This document shows positions 48,580-56,518 of a stretch of 64,000 bases of DNA, piece after piece; the stretch's first letter is position 1; every line of letters starts with the position of its first letter. The notes beneath the pieces are model-generated. The model worked only from the letters and a program-made list of their open reading frames with translations. It did no database searches and was not told the origin of the DNA. The DNA is from Bifidobacterium sp. ESL0784 (lineage in GTDB: Bacteria > Actinomycetota > Actinomycetes > Actinomycetales > Bifidobacteriaceae): the NCBI RefSeq assembly GCF_029433295.1, contig NZ_JAQTHV010000003.1, forward strand, positions 310,001-374,000, read 5' to 3'. A program made the translations under genes and the position numbers.

Positions 48580-51282
48580 CTACTTGTTCTTGTTCTTCTT
48601 ACGATTGGCGATGTTCGAGTAGACACGGCCGATCAGGTCGGCGATAGTCTGGATGCCGGCGAAGATGACGATGGAAAGTGCCAATACAATGGTGGTGGCG
48701 ACCAACATCCAGCCAGTCGGGAACTGCAGTTCGAAGAAGTTCGAGACAATCGGGATAAACATGCCGATCAGGCCGGCCGCCGCAAACGCAGCCACGAGAA
48801 TGCCACGCCACGACTTCAGGGGCTGGGCCACGCGGGCCATCACCAGAATGCCCAGCACAAAGACGATGATGGCGCAGATGTCGCGCAACTTCAGCAGGTC
48901 ACCAGGCTTTGAAACGTTCCAGTTCATAAAGCCCGGCAACGTCCAAGCGGTAAGCAACACCGAAAGCGCCACCGCAATGCCGCCTGGCAAGGCGAAACGC
49001 ACCACGCGCCCGAGGAAGCCCGGAATATAGCGTCGATTGTTTGGCGCCAGCGCAAGAATAAACGCCGGGATGCCAATGGTCAGCGCGCCGATGTAGGTGA
49101 TGTGGCGCGGCAGGTACGGGAAAGGAATGAACGTGCAGACCACGCCGAGCGAAATCAGCGCGGAGTAGACCGTCTTGACGAGGAAGAGTGACGAGACGCG
49201 TTCCATATTGGCCATGACCTGACGGCCGCGTGCCACGACGCTTGGCAAATGCGAGAACTTGGAATCGACCAGCACGACCTGCGCCACGGCTTTGGTGGCG
49301 GGTGCGGCGTTGCCCATGGCGATACCCAGATCGGCCTCTTTCAATGCCAGAGCGTCGTTGACGCCGTCGCCGGTCATCGCCACGACATGGTTGCTTTCGT
49401 GCAGTGCGTCGACGATGGCCTTCTTCTGCTCGGGCAAGACACGGCCGAGCACATCGACGTTTTCCATAACGGCGGAAAGCTTCTTGACATCGCTGGGCAG
49501 CTCGCGGGCGTCCATGGCCACGGGTTCGCGGTCGCCGGTCAGACGAACCGTTCTTGCGATGGCACCGACGGTTGCCGGGCTGTCGCCGGAGATGATGCGA
49601 CAGCGCACGCCCTGCTCACGGAACCATTCCAGCGTCTCCCCGGCATCGTCGCGGATGTGTTCCTGGCACAGCACCAGCGCAACCGGCACGGAAGCGGCAA
49701 TCAGACGTGGGTTGTTGGAGAAGTTGGTTGCGGCCTCAGGTGTCGCGCACGCACCAGCTGCACGCGCGATCAGCAGCACGCGCATGCCTTGGTTGGCGTA
49801 TTTGGCCACCATGCTCTTGGCAGCCGTGCTGTCGCCTTCGAAGCCGCTGAAGAGCATTTCCGGAGCACCCATATACCAGACGTCGCCGCCACGCACAATG
49901 GCACTCCACTTGCGTGCCGATGAGAATGGCACGCGAACATCGACAGCCTGGGCCCGCACGCCCTTGGCGTTCAAAGCCTTGAGTACTGCCTCCCCTGTAC
50001 CGTTAGGGTTCTCTTCGTTGGAAAGATCATAGAGTGCTTGTACCGCCGCCGATTTTTCATCATCCGTAGTGCCGACGGTCACGCTGGCGTGCACGGCGTT
50101 TTGGCCCGACGGAGCATCCACTACGATATCGGCATCCGCCGCCGGACTCATGTTATCCGCCTCGCCGAGCATTACGACCTGGTTGAAGACGATGCCGCCG
50201 TCGGTAATGGTGCCGGTCTTGTCGAGATTCAGCGCGTCGACGCGGGCCAGCGTCTCGACGCTTTCCAACTCCTGGACCAGCGTATGCTGACGCGCCAGAC
50301 GCATCGCGGCAATCGCGAAGTTGAGTGAAGTCAGGAGGACCAAACCCTCAGGAATCATACCGACCACGCCGGCGACAGCCGAAACGATGGCGGAACGCCA
50401 TGCGCCCGTCGAGAAGGCGACCTGCCAGCCGCCGACCGTACGAATCTGGGAAGCGACTAACAAGATGCAAAGCGGGATGACGATGACGGTCATCACCTTG
50501 AGGATGGTGTTGATGCCCTTGCTCAGGTCGGAAACGGTCTTTTTGTAGACCTTGGCTTTGGCCGTCAATTTGGCGGCATAGCCCTGCTCACCCACGGCGT
50601 CGACGCGAACCAGCGCCATGCCGGAAGTCGCATTGGAACCGGAATAGACCTCGGCACCCTCACCTTTTTTGACGGTGCGGGATTCACCGGTCAGCATCGA
50701 TTCGTCGAGCTCGAGGCCCCAGGTATGCACGATGGTGGCATCGGCGGGCACCTGTTCGCCGCTCCTGAGCCAGAGCAGGTCACCGAGTACGATGTCCTCA
50801 TGCTCGATTTCAACATCGCGTCCGTCACGGCGTACCAGCGATTTCGAAGCGACCAGGATGGAAAGCTTGTCAAGCGTGTGCTTGGCCCGCATTTCGGTGA
50901 AAACACCGATGCCGGAGTTGATGATGATGACCAGCCCGAAAACCGCGTCCTTCCATTGGCCGGTCAGAAGCACCAGAACCATCGCCACGAAAATGATGGC
51001 GTTGAACAGCGTGAAGACGTTCTCGCGGATGATCTGGCCCAGCGAACGCGAGCTTTCGGTGTCGATCTTGTTGACGTTGCCCTGCGCGACCTGTTCCTGG
51101 ACCTCGGCGGGAGTCAAACCCACTTCGGAAATCCGGGGAAGATGAACCGTAGACGCTCCCTGCTGCCCGACGTTGGTTTTGCCGTTATTCGCAGCATTCC
51201 CACTATTGCCGTCTTGCCCGTTCGCGGATACCTCGGCCGCAGTCTGGCCGTCGTTCTTCCCGAACATTCCGGTTGCGCTCAT
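48580..51282 (-). CDS. Cation-translocating P-type ATPase, CtpE-like
   Basis: A 900-residue P-type ATPase. The phosphorylation site is LNLDKTGTIT, the hinge is MTGDGVNDALALKEADLGIAMG, and the dephosphorylation loop is LTGESRTVKKGE. The membrane ion-binding motif is IPEGL rather than CPx, so it is not a heavy-metal CPx pump. The overall layout (long acidic N-terminus, PEGL, ten spans) resembles M. tuberculosis CtpE, a calcium importer, and related actinobacterial/lactococcal pumps; the ion is inferred. GAGGGG lies six bases before the ATG at 51282. A C-terminal Lys/Asn tail follows the last span. Confidence 0.85.
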   Translation of the reverse strand: MSATGMFGKNDGQTAAEVSANGQDGNSGNAANNGKTNVGQQGASTVHLPRISEVGLTPAEVQEQVAQGNVNKIDTESSRSLGQIIRENVFTLFNAIIFVAMVLVLLTGQWKDAVFGLVIIINSGIGVFTEMRAKHTLDKLSILVASKSLVRRDGRDVEIEHEDIVLGDLLWLRSGEQVPADATIVHTWGLELDESMLTGESRTVKKGEGAEVYSGSNATSGMALVRVDAVGEQGYAAKLTAKAKVYKKTVSDLSKGINTILKVMTVIVIPLCILLVASQIRTVGGWQVAFSTGAWRSAIVSAVAGVVGMIPEGLVLLTSLNFAIAAMRLARQHTLVQELESVETLARVDALNLDKTGTITDGGIVFNQVVMLGEADNMSPAADADIVVDAPSGQNAVHASVTVGTTDDEKSAAVQALYDLSNEENPNGTGEAVLKALNAKGVRAQAVDVRVPFSSARKWSAIVRGGDVWYMGAPEMLFSGFEGDSTAAKSMVAKYANQGMRVLLIARAAGACATPEAATNFSNNPRLIAASVPVALVLCQEHIRDDAGETLEWFREQGVRCRIISGDSPATVGAIARTVRLTGDREPVAMDARELPSDVKKLSAVMENVDVLGRVLPEQKKAIVDALHESNHVVAMTGDGVNDALALKEADLGIAMGNAAPATKAVAQVVLVDSKFSHLPSVVARGRQVMANMERVSSLFLVKTVYSALISLGVVCTFIPFPYLPRHITYIGALTIGIPAFILALAPNNRRYIPGFLGRVVRFALPGGIAVALSVLLTAWTLPGFMNWNVSKPGDLLKLRDICAIIVFVLGILVMARVAQPLKSWRGILVAAFAAAGLIGMFIPIVSNFFELQFPTGWMLVATTIVLALSIVIFAGIQTIADLIGRVYSNIANRKKNKNK

Positions 51283-51461
51283 TGATTGCCCCTCACCCGT
51301 GCCCTGTCCATCTCAAACGTGGATTTCACGGTTACTGATGCGTTTTCTGTTACTCACCCGCCGCCATTCCAAAAGCCTCAGGCGGCCTATTTCCTTGTTA
51401 AAGTATATGCTGTGTTACTCTATCGTGTTGCACGCGTTCGCGTTGGGCACTCGCCGCATAT

Positions 51462-52037
51462 TTACGGTAACGTCACGCTGATTGTTTTGTCATGCGGATT
51501 GTCATTGACCGCGGATTGGACGGCTTGGTCAAACGGGACCGTTCCTTTGCCCTCAGGCGAAGGAACTATCTTCAATGATTCGGCATAGGAATTCGCATCC
51601 TTCGGCAGGTTCACGGGATTGACCAGTATCACGGGTATGCCGGCGTCCCGCGCCATTTGCAAGGCCTCGCTCCAATCGCCATGTTGACCAGATTGCATAT
51701 CAAGACCATCGACCACGAATGCGTTGACTGGCCGGCGGGTCATGTCTTTGAACGATTGCGTTGGATCAAGCGTTGCACTTCCATCCGTCACGGGAGCATA
51801 AATAGCCTTGATGTCGGCTTTTTTGAAAGATTCCAACACAGTCCGGTCAAGTTCTTCATCCCCTGCCGCGACAACACCGATCAGCATATCGGATTTGTCG
51901 ACGCTGTCGTGGTTGACGTGCCGGGAAACGGAAGCGGTATCCCCCACCGCCGCGTTCTTCGGGGCGCAGGAAGCGAGCGCCGGCATGGCCGACAACGCCA
52001 CGCAGACGCTCAAAACAATGCCCAATTCCCGACGCAT
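51462..52037 (-). CDS. Short lipoprotein resembling one lobe of a periplasmic sugar-binding protein
   Basis: A 191-residue predicted lipoprotein: basic N-terminus, hydrophobic stretch and lipobox LASC near residue 23. The mature part (~50-190) has the alternating strand-helix pattern of the N-terminal lobe of type I periplasmic binding proteins (MLIGVVAAGDEELDRTVLES, VNAFVVDGLD, ALQMARDAGIPVILVNP), but the second lobe is missing, since complete members have about 290 mature residues. It could be a remnant or a dedicated one-lobe protein. The ATG at 52037 follows AGGTGG. It sits between the P-type ATPase and an RNA methyltransferase gene; no sugar transporter is adjacent. Confidence 0.6.
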   Translation of the reverse strand: MRRELGIVLSVCVALSAMPALASCAPKNAAVGDTASVSRHVNHDSVDKSDMLIGVVAAGDEELDRTVLESFKKADIKAIYAPVTDGSATLDPTQSFKDMTRRPVNAFVVDGLDMQSGQHGDWSEALQMARDAGIPVILVNPVNLPKDANSYAESLKIVPSPEGKGTVPFDQAVQSAVNDNPHDKTISVTLP

Positions 52038-52051
52038 CAAATCCACCTATT

Positions 52052-53350
52052 TCAGCGGTCGTTATCTACAAACAAAGCCACGGTTTCGACGTGATGGGTC
52101 ATCGGGTAGATATCGAACGCCTGAATCGATTTCAGGCCATAACCCAACTTGGTCAGCGTGGCAGTGTCACGGGCGAGGCTGGTCGGATCGCAGGCGATAT
52201 AGACGATGGAATGCGTTCCTGCCTCGGCGAGCTGACGACAGACCTGGGCCTTGGCACCGGCACGCGGTGGATCGAGCACGACGACGTTGGGATTGGCCAG
52301 TTCTTCAGGCACACGGCGCAGACAGTGGGAGACGTCGCCTTGCATCAGGGTGACGTTGGCATCCTTGGCGATATGCAGATTGCGTTCGGCGTTGCGCACA
52401 GCCATGCGTCCGCCTTCCACCGACAGCATCTGCGTATGTGCGAAGGTCTTGGCCAGCGGCACGGTGAACAGGCCGGAACCCGAGAAGAGATCCCAAAGGG
52501 TGGCGGACTGCACACCGGAAAGCTCCTGGCTGACCAAACGCATTACATATTTGACCAGCGTCGGCGGGGCCATGCGGTGCACCTGCCAGAACCCGTCGGC
52601 CTCCACGCCGTACTTGTAGCGTTTGCCATCCACGTCCACGACTTCCTTGAGCCGCTTGGAGCCGGCGTGCAAGTGGCCGTCGACCGTGATGGCGAAATCG
52701 TCCCCTACGGCTTCAAGCAAGGCCTTGTTTGAAGCGCGGGAGGTATGAATATCACGGGGTTCGGGCACGGCAATGCGGATTTTGGCACCAGGCTCGAACT
52801 GCTCGTCCCAGAGTTTCTGGTCGCGGGCAACGGCCAGCAATGTGCGGGTGGCCAACGGCATCGTGTCGATACGAACGCGGGTATGCGAGGCACGGCGACG
52901 CATCGAGGCGCGGCCTTCCTCATCGGCGATCAGTTCGATGCGGGTGCGCCAATGCAAACCTTTTTCTTCGACATCACCGTCCATTCGGGCGACCGGCACA
53001 TCGTCAATATCGAGATGACCCATACGCCGCATCTGATCGGTGATGACCGCTGATTTCCACTTCAATTGCCCCGGCAGTGAGACGTGGATGAGATCGGCAC
53101 CGCCGACCCCCCCACCTTGTGCCAGCGGCCCGGCCAACGGCCAAAGCGGCTCAACACGGTCTTCTGAGGCCTCGACTACGTCGACCACCTCGCCGGTCCA
53201 GAAGCGATCATCGCGCTCGTGCGGCTCGTCAAGTTCGATGGTGTCCAGTTCGCCGGGCAGCGCGAAACGTACGAAAACCACCCGCCCGTCGATATGGGCG
53301 ACGCAGCGCCCCTGGTCGGCGTAACGTTCGATACGTACTGTGGCTTGCAT
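52052..53350 (-). CDS. TrmA/RumA-family RNA (uracil-5-)-methyltransferase
   Basis: A 432-residue class I SAM-dependent methyltransferase for uridine C5 in rRNA or tRNA. An N-terminal TRAM-like domain (MQATVRIERYADQGRCVAHI, residues 1-55) precedes the Rossmann catalytic domain with LWDLFSGSGLFTVPLA (SAM loop), VVLDPPRAGAK, and the nucleophilic Cys in YIACDPTSLARD. The N-terminal 4Fe-4S cysteines of RlmD/RumA are not seen. The ATG at 53350 has AGAGG six bases upstream. In actinobacteria this gene lies near DUF3159 and DUF3710 (the Rv2689c-Rv2696c region), as here. Confidence 0.87.
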   Translation of the reverse strand: MQATVRIERYADQGRCVAHIDGRVVFVRFALPGELDTIELDEPHERDDRFWTGEVVDVVEASEDRVEPLWPLAGPLAQGGGVGGADLIHVSLPGQLKWKSAVITDQMRRMGHLDIDDVPVARMDGDVEEKGLHWRTRIELIADEEGRASMRRRASHTRVRIDTMPLATRTLLAVARDQKLWDEQFEPGAKIRIAVPEPRDIHTSRASNKALLEAVGDDFAITVDGHLHAGSKRLKEVVDVDGKRYKYGVEADGFWQVHRMAPPTLVKYVMRLVSQELSGVQSATLWDLFSGSGLFTVPLAKTFAHTQMLSVEGGRMAVRNAERNLHIAKDANVTLMQGDVSHCLRRVPEELANPNVVVLDPPRAGAKAQVCRQLAEAGTHSIVYIACDPTSLARDTATLTKLGYGLKSIQAFDIYPMTHHVETVALFVDNDR

Positions 53351-53541
53351 GTTGACCTCTGCTTCTAGGAATTCAATAGCTGCACGGGCAATATGAAATC
53401 CCCGTCTTATCATTCGTTTTGTATGGCATATTGCGGCCGATATTGATGAGTATCAGAACCGACATATCCCCACGACTGTAATCCCAGTCTATCGTTGACC
53501 CTCGTCTGCGGCTTTCGCAACGTCTACGATGCTCCGCGATT

Positions 53542-54342
53542 TCACACCCCACCAACGCCTTTGTTTCCGGGACTTGCCACGGTAGCCATATCGTTGGCGC
53601 TTGCATCTGCGTTTGCGTAATCTTCGACGGCATCGTCACTATCATCGCCATCGCCTTCCGACTTGAATTTGGGATGATGCCTCATCGGATCAGCGATCAA
53701 CAGATAGGAAACCCAAATCGCCAACGCCCAGAACGGCAGCCCCATCAAAAGCCGCGTCGTACCCAGCCAAGTGACGTGATTGGTGAGGTAAAGCGGCACT
53801 TGCACCACCAAACGCAACGCGAAAACCCCGATCCACATGGCCGTGACGATGTCGTAGGCACGCATAAGCTTCTTGTCGCCTCGCCAATCGGCCAGCCAAG
53901 CCCGCAAATGCTCAGTGGGCAACGAACGGATGAATTCGACCAGAAAGCCGACCCCGGGCACGCGAATGGCCAACGTAATGGCCAATACCACCATATAGAC
54001 GCTGTTGGTGATGAACCCGTACATGTAATAGTTGCGGGCCTCGTGCGTATTCCACGCCCAGACCAGGCAGATAGCGATGGAAATGAGACCTGCCAGAGCG
54101 CCGAGTACGGTCTGGCGTTGCAACAGACGAACCACGACCAAAAGTACGGCCAAAACCGCCGAAACGATAATCGTCGTCTTGAGGTTCGAAGTGATGACGA
54201 ACATGACGACGAAGACGAAACTCGGCAGCATCGATTCAGCCACGCCACGTATGCCGCCAATGGCGTCGATAACGGAGAAGTCCTCGCCGTTGCCGGCCGC
54301 AGCCAGTGCGGCGAATCCCTGACGTTTCTTGGTGTCGGCCAT
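53542..54342 (-). CDS. DUF3159 family membrane protein
   Basis: A 266-residue membrane protein of an actinobacterial family of unknown function. Six hydrophobic segments occupy residues ~35-215, after a short segment DAIGGIRGVAESMLPSFVFV that is conserved in the family. The last ~45 residues are Asp/Ala-rich and hydrophilic. AGGA lies a few bases before the ATG. Same direction as the RNA methyltransferase and DUF3710 genes. Confidence 0.83.
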   Translation of the reverse strand: MADTKKRQGFAALAAAGNGEDFSVIDAIGGIRGVAESMLPSFVFVVMFVITSNLKTTIIVSAVLAVLLVVVRLLQRQTVLGALAGLISIAICLVWAWNTHEARNYYMYGFITNSVYMVVLAITLAIRVPGVGFLVEFIRSLPTEHLRAWLADWRGDKKLMRAYDIVTAMWIGVFALRLVVQVPLYLTNHVTWLGTTRLLMGLPFWALAIWVSYLLIADPMRHHPKFKSEGDGDDSDDAVEDYANADASANDMATVASPGNKGVGGV

Positions 54343-54436
54343 GTTTTCCTGTTCTATTCGAAGTGGTTTAACGGATTTGACGTGAATTATTTTTGATAGT
54401 TTTTATTGTTTCAAATCACCTAAGGCTGGTACATAA

Positions 54437-54470
54437 TTCGCCGGTCCGCCCCAAAAGGCAGACCGGCGAA
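54437..54470 (-). terminator. Hairpin after the DUF3710 gene
   Basis: A 14-bp stem (TTCGCCGGTCTGCC with GGCGGACCGGCGAA on the minus strand, one wobble) lies 16 bases after the stop codon. No T-run follows, so termination is uncertain. Confidence 0.5.
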
Positions 54471-54486
54471 ACGAAAGACAAACGCA

Positions 54487-55416
54487 TCAGCGTAGTTCTG
54501 AGAACATGGGCCCGCGTGAAATCGTGGTCTGCACCTCGGTCTGCTGGTCGGCGACGAACGGTCCCTTGATGCGCTTGGGGATCTTGTGGCCCTTGCCGCT
54601 CTTATCGGCTTCCTGTGCGGCGGCTTCCTCGGCCTTGCGGCGTTCCTCGGGAGAAACCGGAGGATGCATCGGGATGAGATCACGCGGGGCCAACGGCTCC
54701 TCGCCGCGATCGACCACGATATCGGAGAAGAACTGGTTCAAAGCCTTGGTCTCCGGGCTTTCCGGATGGGTAGCGGCGCGACCGGAGAAGATGCCGCGAA
54801 GCATCCAACGTGGGCCGTCGACGCCAACGATGCGGGTGACCAGCTTTTTGCCGCCTTTGACAACGACCGGCAACTTGATTTCCGTGCCGAAAATGCCGGG
54901 CTCCTCGCTGGCCTTAGGATTGGCGGCGAGCAGATCCTCTCTCACTCCATCCCACAGGCTCAAGGTCTTCGGGGCCGCGAGCGCTTCGATTTCGAGGCTC
55001 GAAGTCTTGTAGGAAATGGTGCAGCCGAGCACCTGGCCGCTGGCGCGGTTGGCCTTGACGCGCAGTTCGATACCTGGCATGAACGGCAGATAATAGGCAC
55101 CCAGATCGAGGTACTCGTCGTAATTCGGCGCTTCTTCCTCGTCGACATCCCATGGTCCGTAAAGCTCGCCACGTTCGGGATAGGCCTCGCTCGGTTCGCC
55201 GGGAACCTTATGATTTTCGGCCTCGTCTGCGTCACAATCCGCTTGTGTATCCTCGCCCGTTACGTCTTTGCCTTCGTTGCCTTTCTCGGCGTCAGCAGCA
55301 GTATCCTCAGTTTCTACTGCCGAATCAGCGTCCTCATCCTTCGCCTCGGCCTCTTTGGCCTTGACCTCGGCTTCATCGTCATCGTGCTTCTTTTTGCCGA
55401 ATCCGAACAATCCCAT
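54487..55416 (-). CDS. DUF3710 family protein
   Basis: A 309-residue actinobacterial protein of unknown function. The first ~85 residues are highly charged (Asp, Glu, Lys) and start MGLFGFGKKK; the globular DUF3710 domain covers ~95-250 (YLPFMPGIELRVKA, FGTEIKLPV, VDGPRWMLRGIFSGRAA). The tail is basic. The ATG at 55416 follows GAGGA; a TTG at 55431 would add five residues. In other actinobacteria DUF3710 lies next to dut; here dut is about 55 kb away. Confidence 0.85.
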   Translation of the reverse strand: MGLFGFGKKKHDDDEAEVKAKEAEAKDEDADSAVETEDTAADAEKGNEGKDVTGEDTQADCDADEAENHKVPGEPSEAYPERGELYGPWDVDEEEAPNYDEYLDLGAYYLPFMPGIELRVKANRASGQVLGCTISYKTSSLEIEALAAPKTLSLWDGVREDLLAANPKASEEPGIFGTEIKLPVVVKGGKKLVTRIVGVDGPRWMLRGIFSGRAATHPESPETKALNQFFSDIVVDRGEEPLAPRDLIPMHPPVSPEERRKAEEAAAQEADKSGKGHKIPKRIKGPFVADQQTEVQTTISRGPMFSELR

Positions 55417-55514
55417 AGTTCCTCGTTTCAAAACCTAAATGATGGTCCAAGCCTATCACCGGGTTACGTCCCAGCACGGCTCACATTGTTAAGCGCCTGA
55501 AAAAAAATTGAAGT

Positions 55515-56381
55515 CTAAACCTCGTATACCACGCTCAGCGGCGCATGATCCGACCAGCGGGCGTCATACGAGGGAGCACGGTCGATGTCGAAGGATTTGG
55601 CCTTTTGTGCCAGTCCCGGTGTGGCCAGCTGGTAATCGATCCTCCAGCCGACGTTGTTGTCGAAAGCGCGCCCGCGCTGGCTCCACCAGGTATAGGGGCC
55701 TTGCACGTCGCCGGCAAGATTTCGCATCACGTCGACGAAACCATATTGTTTCGGATCGAGCCACTTGTCGACGTAGGCACGTTCCTCAGGTAGGAAGCCG
55801 GAATGCTTCTCGTTGGCCTTGGCGTTCTTGATGTCCAACGGGGTGTGGGCGATGTTCATATCACCGCACAGCAGCGCCTGCCGACCGCCTTTCTCGGCCT
55901 CATTGCGAAGCTGGCCCATGCGTTCGAGCATACGGTCGAGGAAACGGTATTTCTGGGTCATCTTGTTGGGGTCATCGGTGTTGCCCGCGTGTACGTAGAC
56001 GCTGGCCACGGTGAGTTTCATGCCGCTCGGCGTGGTGACATCGGCCTCGATCCAGCGGCCTGAATCCACGTCATCGCTCAAATCCATCAATCCGTAGCGC
56101 TGTTGCTCAATCTTCAGGTCGCTCAGCAGCCCGACGCCGGCACGTCCCTTGATGCGGCAGACCTCGTCCATACGGCCGAGTTCATCGGCCCCCTCCACTT
56201 TGCCTGCCTTTTCGTACCCATCGGCCATGGCGGCGAAAATCGGGTCGATCTCCTCTTGCGGGGCGCGGACCTCCTGCATGCACCAGATGTCGGGGGTATT
56301 GGCCGCTGCCCAGTCAAGTACACCCTTGCGCTTGGCCGCGCGGATACCGTTCAAATTCGAAGTAGTCACTGTTATGCTCAT
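55515..56381 (-). CDS. xth: Exodeoxyribonuclease III / AP endonuclease
   Basis: A 288-residue Mg-dependent AP endonuclease of the EEP superfamily that cuts abasic sites in base-excision repair. Key sites: TSNLNGIRAA (metal Asn), WCMQEVRAP (metal Glu), SVYVHAGN (Tyr), CGDMNIAHTPLD (catalytic Asp and Asn) and the final WSDHAPL (Asp-His). The ATG at 56381 (MSITVTTSNLNG) has AGGA close upstream; the longer frame to 56462 is not family sequence. Confidence 0.93.
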   Translation of the reverse strand: MSITVTTSNLNGIRAAKRKGVLDWAAANTPDIWCMQEVRAPQEEIDPIFAAMADGYEKAGKVEGADELGRMDEVCRIKGRAGVGLLSDLKIEQQRYGLMDLSDDVDSGRWIEADVTTPSGMKLTVASVYVHAGNTDDPNKMTQKYRFLDRMLERMGQLRNEAEKGGRQALLCGDMNIAHTPLDIKNAKANEKHSGFLPEERAYVDKWLDPKQYGFVDVMRNLAGDVQGPYTWWSQRGRAFDNNVGWRIDYQLATPGLAQKAKSFDIDRAPSYDARWSDHAPLSVVYEV

Positions 56382-56518
56382 GATTCCTGACGATACACGC
56401 TTGCGTGGTCGCGGCAAACCAATTATTACGTTCGTTTGCAGAATATGGAAATCCTGCCACACTTCAGTGACGGGATTGGACGAATCTTCAGATGGATTCC
56501 ATCAGCAGGCTGTCAAGC

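Noticed and set aside
51462..52037. Calling the short lipoprotein a pseudogene
   Set aside because: It has an intact signal, ribosome-binding site and stop codon, and no trace of the missing lobe follows; decay is possible but not shown.
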